Shown here in pieces: positions 47,971-60,340 of a DNA stretch of 64,000 nucleotides (position 1 is its first letter; every line of letters starts with the position of its first letter). A model generated the notes under the pieces. It was not told the DNA's origin. It searched no databases and was given only the letters and a program-made list of their open reading frames with translations. Origin of the DNA: Aralia elata (lineage: Eukaryota; Streptophyta; Magnoliopsida; Apiales; Araliaceae); NCBI GenBank assembly GCA_034770075.1, contig CM068377.1, forward strand, positions 72,863,358 through 72,927,357. The letters run 5' to 3'. The position numbers and the translations under genes are program-made.

Positions 47971-48533
47971 TGGCCAGAATAATTAGTGGTTTCCGTTTGG
48001 AACAGGTAGAACGAATTGCCAAACCGGTGATAGGCCTGAGCCAGTTAGAGGGTGCTAGGGAAGAAGACGCTGTGCGGTAGTGAAAGAGTTTGCCATGCTC
48101 GAGGACCTCAACGGGATCCCCACGTGACCAAGTAGGCCCAAAGGGGCGGGGACCATTGTTGCATTCACTGAGCATCAGGAAGGGGGAGCTCAAGGTGATC
48201 AGGGGGTGACGGTGCTCCAGGTTGAAGATAATGACCCGGCATTTACGATCGGCCTGGAGCCGCTCGCGTGCCGTCAACCAACAACGTTTAGTAGTGGAAG
48301 ATCATGAAAAGGCTGCTTTTTTTATATGTTCTCGACCCGTGGATGCCAATGCTATGGGTTGGTCTAGTAGAAGTGTTTAGGAAAGCCTCCCTATGGTCCA
48401 TATCACTTCAGACCAAAGTAAGTAATGACGGGGCCTGTTTGGTTCTCCTTGAATAACACTATGGCAGGTGCCTTATCCAAACCTTCCTCCTGAATACAGA
48501 TTGTAGAAATGCAATCGTCGCTGAAAGGATTAT
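47971..48533 (+). pseudogene. Antisense-gene relic, 5' part (split)
   Basis: A candidate ATG at 47971 opens a short frame (contains LEQVERIAKPVIGLSQLEGA) closed by stops near 48078. A possible 5' leader intron (gtaagttg...tttctag) lies at 47816-47964. Later blocks are in shifted frames, and WQVPYPNLPPEYRL near 48455 corresponds to the region before the conserved domain in the 36.2-kb gene. The frame runs up to the insertion point at 48533 and resumes after 54203. Confidence 0.5.
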
Positions 48534-49199
48534 TGTTGGGAGTATAATATCTAGTGGGACCCATAATTCTAACTATTTGACTTTGATTATTTGGAGGAAT
48601 GTAATTTGGAAATGTGGGAAAGTTGGAAATGATGGAAAGGACAAGGAATGCGTAAGGTTGAGAATTCAGAAGGTTGCAACCAAAATAAATGGCGGAGCCC
48701 ACAAGAAATTAAAATGGATTTAAACCTTTCAAACTGCCAAAACCTTTCACCTATCAAAAAGTCTCTTTCATCTTGCCTCTCTTCTTAAGTAATATATATC
48801 ATCTCAGCAGGAAAAGGGAGGGAGAAGCATAGGACATACCAAACATAGATTATTCCCATTCAGATAGTTTAGAGAGAGAAAGGCTATAACAAGCAGACAA
48901 ACAAAATATTGAGTTTAGTTATTAGTTGTGAGACTTGTATCTTCCTTATTATTTTCATTCAGATGAATTTTCTGGAAACTCTCTTCTCGTGGTTTTTTCC
49001 CAATTGGGTTTCCACGGTTTTAAAAAATTAAAAAAGACTCTGTGTCATTATTTTATTTTCACGTGTCAATTAATTTATTCTATACACACACTAAAAACAT
49101 AATGCATTTCCTCCACCGTTAAACGTTGCTTTTCGGCTCGTTATTTGGTTGATTTGGCTGGACGTCCAACCCGGTTCGCGATGTTGATTGACGTTAACA
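48534..49199 (+). repeat. Left LTR of the non-autonomous Tat-like element
   Basis: Begins tgttgggagtataatatc, ends ttgacgttaaca. It resembles the ends of the 35-45 kb Tat LTRs only at the tips (tgttggg..., cgttaaca). Confidence 0.75.
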
Positions 49200-52074
49200 T
49201 TTTGGTTGCTAGAAGGAGGGCTGTTTTTAGTGTCGAACTAAAATCACCGAGTTTAATTTGAAGTTTACTGTTTTTAAAATTGGCCAAGTGTTATTTTTTT
49301 GCTCGGAAAAACTACTTGAAATCTGTTCGGAGTCTTCCATTATGCATGTTTAACAGTCTTTCTGACTTCACAAATACGGCTTAGACAGCATGGCCCATGT
49401 TGGTGTTTGATTTTTCTACGATTAGTAAAGGACAGAGTCTTTGCATATAAAGCCTAAGTTTGCTTTTATTTATTTATTATATTTTTTCCAATGTGTGCAT
49501 GTAGGTTTCTGCCCATATTTATTAATCATGTTATGTGTTCAGTAAATACTTAAAATATCATCTTAATGATTATCAATTATTATCCGGATACTTTGCTTTA
49601 CATGTATACATAACATGAATATAAAACTCATACAAAACAAGAAAAATCTCTTTTTTCATCTATCAAATTTTGTTAACCTTTACATATTTGTGTGCATATG
49701 AATACATATCCGCATATGCAAATTACCTCAATTATATATTTGGTTTAATCTAATCAATTATTAACATATAAATACAAATTTTAAACTGTTGGTATAAAAA
49801 CAACGAAAAAGGTTGTTTGTTTTTTCTTGGACAGATGGAGGCATTTTTTACCCCACACGACAAGAGAAATAAAAAGGTATATTAAGGTTCCTATTAAAAT
49901 GTAAACCGAGATCAAAAGTACTCTGATCCTGATAAAAAGGTGGGAATTTTTAGCTACTTTTAAACCTGGAATAAGAAAAGTGAATTAATCAACAATACAG
50001 TCTTTTGCTATTTATGACTTTGAATAAATTCCTAAGGTATATTAACAAAATATATTCAAGTTGTTAGAATATAATATCGTCCATGCCTTGGATGAATAGA
50101 GCATAGTACGAAAGATTTCTTTAGTAATTTTTGTTCATATCTTTTGGGAATATGAGGGTTTACTTTCAAAATTAATCTCATTATTTTAGTAAAATTGAGA
50201 TTTTGACCATTGACGATGTTTTATAAGGTTTGACTTTACAAAAGTGAGACTCTTGTTATGAAAACGAGAGACATTAAGCTAGAACAATAGATTCTTGTTG
50301 AAATAGAACTGCTATTCATGTGATGTGTTAGTCCCTTTTTGTTTCTTGATCTCCCTTTACTAAGCATATTAGTAAGAGAATGTTTGTACTTTATTTATTA
50401 GGACATGCTTATAGTTCGGGATAAAAAGATAATACATTTGTTCTATTATGGTTTTTCTTGCGTTGACCATCAATTTAGTTAACGGCAAGGAAGGAGATTC
50501 TGAAATTGCCAAAAAACAATCGATGACATGGTTTAAAAATGTCAATGGTTAGGCAACGGAATACCGGGAATAGATGGTTTGGCTGATACGAAGATGCAAA
50601 TCTGGCGATCAAGAGGAAGTATTTTCCATACAATCTTACGTGCCTTTCTTATTTGGGAACGAACTTATCAATTATGTTCAAAGAAGGTCCATCTACTTAC
50701 AAGGCCTGACTACCTGCGCCTTGCACATGTTTTGAAGTATACAGTAAGTTATTGACCCCAGCATCGACATTTTGGTCATTGCTTTGGCATCGGTCGTATT
50801 ATCCACTTCGGCCACACCAACGCATGCCGGCTATTCATGTGCCCACTGTTCTATGAGTTTCAATCCACCTCTCTTCGCCATAGACTCCACTTCGACTTTT
50901 TGGGTCTTTAGGGCAGCGTCGAATTTAAGCTATCGGACATCCAACTTATGGAAGCAATGAGTGTGTGCAGACTTGGTTCTTTTGTTATGCCTTATTGGGT
51001 TTCAATAATTCAACCATGGCAGTAACGTCTTCGGCAACTGGGGAAAAAAAAAACAAAAGCCCCATTTATCATTAATTTTATTGGTCTCTCTCCGACTACA
51101 ACAATAAAGTATTATCATTGGCATTGACGAAGGGGGTTCAGCGTGGATTCAATCATTAGATTCTGACACTTTCTCTATCCCTCTAACTAGCTTCGATCAG
51201 GTTTGATTGTGCCTCCGGATAATCTTCGACGGATCTCCATCGGTTGCTTCGGCGCCTACAGTTAATTATTGCACCTGCAACTTAAAAGAGTGCATAATAA
51301 AAATTGATCGGGGCTTTACCGAAATTAATGGCTTCATATTTGTTGGCTTCGGATTGGGTTCAACATCTTGATAACTTCGGGTTCGGCATCTTAATAGATT
51401 TGGGTTCGGCATAGTAACCTTCAACCACTTCGACCATGGATTTTCTAGGAATTGCCAATGAAGATGAAACCCATCAGTACCCCACTTCTGGAATCATTTC
51501 TGCCATGACTGATTTGAGGCAAGGAGAAACTCAATTGGTATAACTTTCCTTCTTTGAACCTCTAAAAAAGGATTGTTGTAGAAGGGAGAAAAAATGGAGT
51601 TCATATCTTCGTGGTAAGGAGAATTTATAAAAAACGAAAGAGAAGTTCCGGACCTTTAAGTTTGTGTTTAAAATAGTTTGTGGATTCGGGCTTATAGGTA
51701 GTCGGGTCAAGACAAATTGGCCCAATGACTTATTCTAACACGAAGTCTACTCTAGTACCACTTTCGACCAAACCTATGCAATGTTCATCTCCTACTTCAG
51801 TGTGTCAGATTTACATTATACAATGGATTTTGGATAACTTCAGCACTCGGAATAATTTTCATACCAGATTAAAAATTCTCTGTGTGTTGTCAGACAATCC
51901 GCACACTTCCGGGCTTCAGTCCCCGTCTATTATCTCTTTCTTTCGCATGACAACTCAGCAATCGTTAAACACCACCAAAAGATTATTTTAATTCATGCAG
52001 TATATTTAACTTGTAATTTGATACTATATATATATTTAAATATTTAATATATATATTAATATTTTAATATACCC
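49200..52074. other. Internal region without recognisable gag-pol
   Basis: 49200-50460 is AT-rich with no coding signal. 50770-50960 on the minus strand has a short frame with Lys/Glu/Val-rich heptad-like sequence (FDAALKTQKVEVESMAKR), possibly a relic of an antisense coiled-coil gene. 51100-51720 repeats words such as cttcgg and ttcggcat. No enzyme motif is seen. Confidence 0.45.
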
Positions 52075-52117
52075 CCCCAAATAATATATTTATCCAAACT
52101 TTAACCCCCCCCCCCCC

Positions 52118-52154
<37 letters not shown>

Positions 52155-52294
52155 CCCCCCCCCCCCCCCCCCCCCAAGTTTTTTGGTTTTTTTTTTTTTT
52201 TTTTTATTTTTTTTTTTTCCTTTTTTTTCCCCCCCCCCCCCCCCCAATTTTTTTTTTTTTTCCCCCCCCCCCCTTTTTTTTTACCCCCCTTTTT
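52075..52294. repeat. Poly-C/poly-T low-complexity block
   Basis: About 200 bp made almost only of long C runs and T runs. Such blocks are common where raw long reads collapse, and noisy tandem repeats follow directly. A biological origin is doubtful. Confidence 0.85.
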
Positions 52295-52479
52295 TTATGG
52301 CGGAATTGGCTGGGGGACAGAATGTACGAGCCTTGATATAAGCTTTGACGGTCCAAAATGTTCACCCTATGTCACTGTCCGTTCCTGAGCGAGTAACGAA
52401 CTCACTTCGGGTGATGAAAACTCACTTCAGCTTACTGTCACTTTGGCATCATTATGTCCTCGATTATCTACATTCGGCG

Positions 52480-53090
52480 GTATAAGGTCGGATCAAATGC
52501 CTCCCACAGGGGTTCGGGGAAGGGGGGGGGGACTATTATGGTGTTATAAGGTCAGATGGTGTTATAATGTCGGATCGAAAGCTCCCACAAGGGTCAGGGA
52601 AGGCTATTATGGTATTATAAGGGTTATCGGATGGCGACTATAAGGTCGGAATCGAAGCCTCCCACAGGGTTCGGGAAGGCTATTATGGTATTATAAGGTC
52701 TCGGATGGCGATATAAGGTCGGATCGAAGCCTCCCACAGGGTCGGGAAGGCTATTTTGTCGTTATCAGGTTAGGTTGATGCCTCCCACTGGGTCGGGCAA
52801 GGGAGATTTTGGTGTCCTATAAGGCTCGGATGGTGATTATAAGGTCGGATCAAGGCCTACAACAGGGGGTGGGGAAGGCTATTGTATGGTGTTATAAGGT
52901 TCGTGTTTGGTGATATTATGGTCGGCTTTCAATGCCTCCCACATGGAGTCGGGAAGGCTTATTATGTCGTTATAAGGTTGGGGTCGATGCTTACCACTGG
53001 GGTCGGGAAGGCTATTATGGTGATATAAGGTTGGATGAGGATATAAGGTTGGATCAATGACTCTATATAGGGGTCGGGAACGGTCTGATT
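52480..53090 (+). repeat. Satellite-like tandem repeats, about 50-70 bp units
   Basis: Repeated core ataaggtcggatcgaagcct then cccacagggtcgggaaggct, about eight noisy copies, many with a second ataaggt...ggatggcg half-unit, giving a higher-order period near 70 bp. They lie just upstream of the polypurine tract and 3' LTR. Confidence 0.85.
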
Positions 53091-53380
53091 ATGATGTGAT
53101 AAGATTGGTTCGGTTGTGATAAGGTTGGTTGCGGCATGTAAGTATTCGGTTATGATAAGGTTAGGTTGGTTTGCATGTATTAAGGTTGGTTTGGTTGTGA
53201 TAATGGTGGTTCTCTATCTATATCTTCGGTTGTTTGTGACAAGGTTGGTTCGGTTGTGATAAAGTGTATTATTGATATCTTGTTCGGTTGTGATTAATGT
53301 TCAGGTCGTGGTTGTGATTTAAGGTTGGTTCGGTTGTGAATAAGGGTCAGTCATGTATCTATCTTCGGTGGGTGATAAGG
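53091..53380 (+). repeat. Short tandem repeats, about 20-bp units
   Basis: Noisy copies of gataaggttggttcggttgt, repeated roughly ten times. Separate from, but adjacent to, the longer-period array. Confidence 0.8.
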
Positions 53381-53564
53381 TGATTTAATTTATCTATTCT
53401 TAGAATTGATGTAGTAGCCAGTGAGGGGCAATATTATGGGAACCAGGAGTTTTCGTTCGGGCGTATAGTCTTTCAAGGTGTGACAGTTCATCTTCGGCAG
53501 TTATGGATCTTTTATTGGTATAAAATCTGTGTACTCTCTTTATTTTATGTTCCTTACAATAGCT

Positions 53565-53578
53565 GAGTAAGGGGGCAA
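53565..53578 (+). promoter_or_regulatory. Polypurine tract of the Tat-like element
   Basis: gagtaagggggcaa, adjoining the right LTR. Confidence 0.7.
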
Positions 53579-54203
53579 TGTGTGGGAATATAATATCTAG
53601 TGGGACCCATAATTCTACTTATTACTTTGTTTTTTTGGAGGAATGTAATTTGGAATGTGGAAAGTTGGAAATATGGATCGGAAGGACAAGGGAATGCGTA
53701 AGGTTTTGAGGAATTCAGAAGGTTGCAACCAAAATCATTGGCGGAGCCCACAAGAAATTAAAAAGGATTAAAACCTATCACTGCAAAAAACCTTTCACCT
53801 ACCAAAAGTCTTTTCATCTTCCTCTTATCTGTATTATATATATATCATCACAGTAGGAAAAGGAGGAGACGCAATAGATATACCAACATTAGATATTTCC
53901 CCATCAGATAGTTCTAGAGAGACAAAGGCTAGAAAAAGCAGACAACAATTATTGAGTTTATGTATTAGTTGAGGACTTATATCTTCCTTATTATTTTTCA
54001 TAGTGGATTTCTGAGATCTCTTCCCCTTGTTTTTTTCCCAATTGGGTTTCCGCGTAAAATCCTCGTGTTATTATTTTATTTTCCACATGTCATTATTTTA
54101 TTCTACACACACTAAAATAAATGCATCATCCGTCTACCGTTTAAAGTCTTTTCGGCTCGTTATTTAGGTGATTTGGCGAGGTGGTTAGAATTTGGTGTTA
54201 ATA
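53579..54203 (+). repeat. Right LTR of the non-autonomous Tat-like element
   Basis: Same block order as 48534-49199 with many short indels. It ends ggtgttaata where the left copy has gacgttaaca. Confidence 0.72.
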
Positions 54204-55270
54204 GATATTTGTCCTGCCCGAAGGCCATTGGGTTAGAAATTACCTATAATCCACTTTAGGTATAGCCTTAGGTTTCCTCTCCATTCTTTTATTAGAGAAT
54301 TGCTACTAGATTTCCTTCATTGCACTCTCGGGTACCTAGTGTCGAATTCTATTCTGTTGATCAACACTTTCATAGCACACTGTGCTGAGCGCAAAATCAG
54401 ACCTAATCATCATTTATTCTTTTACATGTTTAAGTTTTCAAAAAATCTCAAACCAAAGGGTTATCAAATACAACGTCAAGATGGAAGCCCGAGCTGGTAA
54501 TCACCCCTTCAAGTAATAAAGGGTGTCATGAAGACTGGGCGTATATATATTCGGAGGGGAGGTGGCATCTCTTCCATATTTTGTAAATCCACATAGTGAG
54601 GATGCCCCTTATAATATAAAACATAAAATTCCTCTGAGGGTAGTGGACAGATATATTCGGGACTTTGGCACCCATGTGGTAGGACAACCCTAGTCTTCGA
54701 AAGATTTCTAAGACCAAAGATTTCTTTTCGATCATCGAAGTAAGTCAGTGGTTTTTAATAATAGGTAGATATCTTTAGAAGAAATGCTCTTGTTCGTTAT
54801 CGTTTTGTTACTCGGGCTAATCTTTTATTTTTACTCTGTTTGTTTGTAGTTCTTCGAGACGATCTAGCTATGGCGAAGGAGGAATATCAAGATCGATTCG
54901 AAAGCGCTAACCCTCGCGCTTGCCCCGATGCCAAAATTAATCGGTGACCCTCGCTCGTGGTGTTTAGATTCCCGAACAACTCGAGGCAAGTATCCCCGCG
55001 GATGTGGTGGCTGCGGTGCCGACCTCCAAAGGGAAGGGGAAATTGAAAAAGAAAATAAGCAGTGACAAGCCGCCTTCAAAGAGAGCAAAGAAGATAAAAG
55101 AGGTAGAAATGACCATTGAGATTGCGAGGAACCCAAGGATAGAGGAGACAGTAATAGGTATTAATGAGTGGGTTTTATACCTACGAATTAGATATCTTTT
55201 GAACCCAGTTCTTTGCTATCCTTAAGTATTTCTAGTATCTATTTACTTGTTTTATGCTTTTGTTGTGCAG
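54204..55270 (+). pseudogene. Antisense-gene relic, 3' part (split)
   Basis: Beginning right after the inserted element, the frame shows FRYSLRFPLHSFIREL and LVSNSILLINTFIAHCAERK, aligned with YGLRFPLNAFML and LVPNSFIHLVCFIAYC of the 36.2-kb gene. The exon ends at a donor (gaag|taagtcag, near 54740). An intron runs to ttgtttgtag near 54850. The second exon holds a basic stretch (KGKGKLKKKISSDKPPSKRA, 55030-55090) like exon 2 of the other copy. A second possible intron (gtattaat...ttgtgcag) ends at 55270. Stops and shifts throughout. Confidence 0.6.
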
Positions 55271-57428
55271 GGACCAGTCTTGGACGACCGTGGCGGTATT
55301 TAGCAATTCCAGGGGCAAAAGGGGTAATTTCAGCAGGATGGAGTACCTCGCCGCGGCGAGCCTCCCAGGCCATTTCTCTCGCCGGGGCGAGCCTCCAAGG
55401 CCTAAATCCTCGCCGGGGCTAGCTCCCCAGGCTGTTTTTTCCCGCCGGGGCGAGGGTGTCGTTTTGCAGGTGCGGCTTGCTTTGTGTGTTCTGCATTGGT
55501 GGCTCACTAGAGGAGGAAATTGAGGAACAGGAATATGGGAGAGAGAAGAGAATTATCAGACATCCAGGGAGTTGGTATTGCATTATTCAAGCTTGGTTAC
55601 ACATCTTTGAAAAGCTAGGGTTTGGAGCTAAAAAGAGAAGAACAAAGGAACAAAAGGAAAAATTATCAGAATTTCATCAACCAAGGAGGCTAGGAAAACG
55701 AAATAGGAGGGCAAGGATTAGAAGAAGAAGAACTACACCACACCAATTCGGGAATCTTTATCACAAAAAGGGTGTATCTTNNNNNNNNNNNNNNNNNNNN
55801 NNNNNNNNNNNNNNNNNNNNNNNNNNNNNNNNNNNNNNNNNNNNNNNNNNNNNNNNNNNNNNNNNNNNNNNNNNNNNNNNAAAAAAGAGAGAAATTTTAC
55901 TACCTTTAATTTTGATTGTATCAAATATATTTCTCATCCTATTCAAATATCAAGATTTCATCCCTTTGAGACCATTTTGCAAGGTAAAAAATTCTTTTGT
56001 TATAACAATTCATATCATCTTATTTGCTTAGATGGGATGTAGTTTTCATGTATATTGTTGAACAATCATGGATTAGGGATTGTTAGTGAAGGTTCCATCG
56101 GAATAAAATTCTTCCTAATAACCCGAGGATATCCAAATGATGAAATTTCTAGCTCGTTTAGGGTGATTCATTGGGTGTAATTTATTTAGATTGTCATTTC
56201 CGGATATCATGGTATATTAGATAAGTCCGGGTTGGTTAGTTATGTAGTATTCATTTTGTAGGCATGTATTAATCTCGTGTGAGCCTAGGAATGCGACCCC
56301 GTGGTCCAAATCCGATGATGGACGTTTTGATGTATGTGATAGATTCAAGATGCTCGTTTTGTAACATGTAACCATTGGGCCTTAAAACGACGCTAAGGCG
56401 AGGATCGGGTTTAAGGCCCCGTACTAATGGAATATGTGATTGTTGGCGTTCGGGGATATTTTGATGGTTTACATGCCCATGAATAGCCCCGACGCGTGTT
56501 CACGCTTGATTAAATCTTGTGACACAAAAAAATGATTTCAAAGATTAAACCATGAAGATTTTCATAAAATCAATCAAATTAGGTTATTAGCTTCACGAAG
56601 ATAAGAAATTGAAAGTGCTAACGAATGTCGATTTCCCATTTAACGAGAAAGCTAAAGAAAATCGTTTCCCAAAAAATACACAAAATGATTTTATAAATAT
56701 GTAACGTTTTATTAAATTCTTTGAGCATAGGGCTAAAGAGATCCTAGAAATTGCCCATCATTTTATGAAAGCAACGTATAGATCTCGATTCCTATTTTGA
56801 CGAAGGTTTAAAACTCGTGTTTTGCCAAAACGACACCTAATGAAAATCTCATAGTTTTGACAAATAAAAATCAAATCTTTCTCATAAACGAACCAAGCTA
56901 TTCTCGTATTAAATCGAAAGATATTCCGAAGCGTTTCTCAAATTTAAAGTCATCGACTTTCCCTAAAAATCCAAATGATTCTTTCATACAAACACACCAC
57001 AACATCCACATCAGGCATACACACACACACACACTGCGCAAAGCACACACATTTCCATGAATTAAAGGATAGGAAAACATCAAGATAGCGGTAAACCGTG
57101 TTTTCACAGGAGAGTCGAGGGGTGCCTAACACCTTCCCACTCGCTAAACAAAGCCCCCGAACTCTATGAATCTCGGTTACGCAGAACAATTAATTCGGAG
57201 TCACATATGAATGCCAGCGATTACGAAAACGAAACTAACCTCGGATGAGTTGGTACATATCCATTTCAAATATACCAACTGGCTACACTGGTTAATTGGC
57301 TCATCATAAAACGCGATCTTTTCAAACCCCGTCGACATTCAATGCCGACCTTTTCCAAACGTCATCTAAATCAAAATGGCTAAAGTTGGAAAAGATTAAG
57401 AGAGAGAGACGAAAACCCGGCGTCGACA
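55265..57428 (+). repeat. Ogre-like 5' LTR containing the assembly gap
   Basis: The start is uncertain (tgtgcaggga at 55265 is a candidate; the sister LTR's tgtagacaccc is not seen). It shares gggcaaaag.ggtaatttc near 55312, ttacatgcccatgaatagcc near 56470 and the gagtcgaggggtgcctaaca block near 57112 with the 27930-30172 LTR. It ends ggcgtcgaca. GC-rich palindromes ctcgccggggcgag occur at 55350-55455. Confidence 0.7.
55781..55880. other. Assembly gap, 100 N
   Basis: Exactly 100 unknown bases; probably a placeholder of arbitrary length. Confidence 1.
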
Positions 57429-57430
57429 GC

Positions 57431-57450
57431 TTGGCGACTCCTGCTGGGGA
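57431..57450 (+). promoter_or_regulatory. Ogre-type primer-binding site
   Basis: ttggcgactcctgctgggga, two bases after the LTR end. Ogre elements are known to use a tRNA-Arg primer with a GGCGACTC...GGGGA-type site. Confidence 0.75.
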
Positions 57451-58390
57451 CAATTAGAGGGCTTTAAAACCCCGCATTAAAATCTTGATGTTATCCTATC
57501 CGTAAAAAAAAAAAAAAAAAAAAAATAAAAAATTCAGGGAATGTGCGTATGTGTGGTGCAAATGATGTTGGACATGTTTACTTATTGGTTGTGTGATTGT
57601 GTGTTTTTGGTCCAATATAAGGAATATTATGTATGGAAATTGCTTTACTTTTATTGTAAATCATGTTGCAATACGGTGAGGACGATGGAATGTGGAATGT
57701 ATGTTGAGATTGTACCTCCTCCTGAGGCCGAACCCCCGGTCGGGGTTGCTTATTAACTGGAACTCGATGGGGCCTGCTCCCCGGAGAATGGCTCAGGAAA
57801 CGCCACCACTCAATAATTCCCCTGCTCCAATCGAAAGGGCTCAAAAACGAGTTGATTGCGAAGATTTGGGAACCTTCAATGCCGAATAAGCCCGTGAGAG
57901 TAAACCCTAGGGTAGGTCAGACCTCTGATAAACCCAACGCAGGAAAGGTCTTCTTCATGCCTTTTACGTTCAAGAATTATAAATGTCCATAATCCCATTG
58001 CAACGTATTCATATATGCTTCCCCTGTTGTCCGAAAGAGAATACTGACCTCCATGTTTTGCAGGAAACAGCTGGGGAAGCATAATAAAGTCATGTTTAGC
58101 ATTTGTTATTACACTAAAGGACTACTAAACTTTCTCTTTTGCAGGGAAAGATTAAAAAACCCAAAAACACACAACAAAAATTTACAGTTTTAGCATGCAT
58201 CCATGTTTTCTATTTCCCCAGGATAAAACTTCTCGAACCGTTGTCTCTGTAGGATTGGCTCCTCAAACCCGTTCACAGTCTAAGAAAGCCCAGGTCTCTA
58301 CGCTCTGACAATGGCTGATCTTCTCCCATATCTATAGTTCCATATCTCGGGAAGAGTTTTTGATGACTTTAAATAGCAGATGATTAGGAA

Positions 58391-60308
58391 ATGGCCACAA
58401 TGCTAAGGGAACAGTTCCTAATATCGGACAGGATCCGCACAAACCAAGGGACCCCGCAGCAATATTCCACCACCGGGGGGCGATCAAGAATCCTCCTAAA
58501 AAATGTTTTATTGGTGGGCAACACCTGTTTAAAGATGGACCAACCAACCCCCAACTCAAGGGACGAGCCAGTTCATCCCAAAGGCCGTGCCTCATACCCT
58601 ATCAGGAGCCGTGATTGCTATCCCGGAAGAGGGAGATTACAGATGACCTACCGAACGGCCCCCCCCCCCCCCCCCCCCCCGAAAGGAAAATGAGGCACAA
58701 ATGGGAAGGAAACACTATCCAATCTCTAAGGGGCCATAGGCCTCCCTGGGCCAGGGTTAATTACTCTCAGATTCTATGTGTTTTCCTCCCCCGGAGCCAG
58801 TATATCCAGAAAAGTTCTATAGTTCCCGAGTTTGAAATAATACAATGGAAAGGGAGACCCCTATACACACTTGAAAATATACCATTGGAGAACTCGGGTC
58901 TTATGCCGACGGACGAGGGGTTAAGAATGCAATTATTTCCAGAAAAGCTTTTTCAACAGGGGAGCAAGAATCTGGGTAATGCTCCGCCTCGACAACGCCC
59001 GAGATCCACAACTGGGAGGAATTGGCCCATCACCTTCGTTAACCTATACCAATACAAGCTTTCAGGCCCAGATGGCTCTTGACAGGTACCAAATGGACAA
59101 AGGTTTAAAAAAACAGCCCTAGGGAATACCTTCAGGGAGATGAATGCACTAACGATGGAAGGGGGCATGGCCAGCCGCACAGGTGAACCCCCCGATGCAG
59201 CCGAATCGGAGATGGTTACATGACTTTTTGTAGACATCCAGGGAGGCGCCGGTTTATTATGAGCGGGTCATCTCGGGGATTGGAAGACCTCTTTGCTGAA
59301 ATGATTTAAAACATGGAGAGATGGTTGGACATGGGGTTGAAATAGGGTTAAAATCCGGGATCTTACTGCTTTTAGAAACTGCGTGCCGAGCAAATACAGA
59401 ATGGAAACTATGGCTAGCACTTCCCGGAGGGTACCAAACAGAAGAATGGAAGAGGTTGGTTTTCCCTCATCCTACCAGGGGTCATCCAAGTGAAAACAAT
59501 AAAAAAGCCATCTTCCGGTTCAGGTTTCAGAGGGGTGGGGGATACAATCCCGACAGCGCAAACTCTTTCACAGGATCAAAGGGCAGAGGGGCGAAGAAGA
59601 TATGAGGCCTTCGCAGAATCGAGTATTTCACCCACGCTTCGTGGGAAGCCGCTTGAACGGGTTATTAGCGGTATTTAGTAGCCCAAAAAGGAAAATAGTT
59701 GGTCTGGCACCACCGAGTGACCCAAAGGGGTAGAAGGTTTGACCCGAGCAAAGCGATGTGCATACACACTGCCAGTTCCCCTGGCCGATGATTACACTCA
59801 GGATTGCTTGGACACGTTGAAGCAATCCGAATCCAAAACATGATTAGACTAGTGGGGAAATTCGTGGTGGAACAACCGGCACTCCCCGAATGTTAATGGC
59901 CAAATCCCCTGCCAAGACCATGATGGAGGGCGAGTTAATGCGACGGAGGCAAGTGAGGCTGGGGGGGGCCGCCCAAAGGTTGAACTATGTGCAGGAAGAG
60001 AAAAAATTTGAGAATTGATTCAACGTGATAACTATGATTCATGGAGAAGTGGCAACGGGGAGCGCACCATCCGTGTTGATAGGTGGGTAAGTTACGGAAT
60101 AGCACGGTAGGGACCGGTCAAGTTGATGGCTCCGAGGCCCATCATCCTTGCGGCAAGGCCGCAACTCCCTATCAGTAGTCTAAAGACTATACCCTGGAAT
60201 TATGGGGGAATGCCAGAGGAAGCGGTCAGCTGTGCTTCGGTGACGACAAAGGGGAACCCCTTATATCTTCCCGGGCGAGTCCTTGAGGAGCCAAAAGAGG
60301 AAAAATGA
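58391..60308 (+). pseudogene. Ogre-like gag
   Basis: Candidate ATG at 58391 (MATMLREQFLISDRIRT). The gag core at about 58800-59080 contains VPEFEIIQWKGRPLYTL and EGLRMQLFPEKLF, aligned with FQVPEFKKYNGLGDPYTHL and LRMQLFQKSL of the element at 11 kb. Further blocks follow in shifted frames, then IPWNYGGMPEEAVSCASVTT near 60195. A 22-C run at 58659-58680 falls in a Pro stretch. Multiple stops near 59080, 59220 and 59340 disable it. Confidence 0.72.
58659..58680. repeat. C22 homopolymer
   Basis: Twenty-two consecutive C, coding for a poly-Pro run in gag. The length is probably unreliable. Confidence 0.9.
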
Positions 60309-60340
60309 AGAGGTTTCTGAGGAAAGGGCCATAGAATTTT

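Larger units (their letters stand above)
48534..54203 (+). mobile_element. Non-autonomous Tat-like LTR element
   Basis: LTRs 48534-49199 and 53579-54203 share tataatatctagtgggaccc, aggttgcaaccaaaat, ggcggagcccacaagaaatt and cttttcggctcgttattt. The left LTR ends gacgttaaca and is followed by tttggttgctagaaggaggg (primer site). The right LTR is preceded by gagtaagggggcaa (polypurine tract). No gag or pol is visible in 4.4 kb of internal sequence. Flanks are gattat and gatat, which fit a 5-bp duplication gatat with one extra T on the left. Confidence 0.72.

Noticed and set aside
55350..55455. GC-rich palindromes as a possible origin or terminator
   Set aside because: They are repeated ctcgccggggcgag words inside an Ogre-like LTR; similar GC-rich patches are common in such LTRs.
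57431..57450. Possible tRNA gene fragment
   Set aside because: Only the short primer complement is present; no cloverleaf sequence surrounds it.
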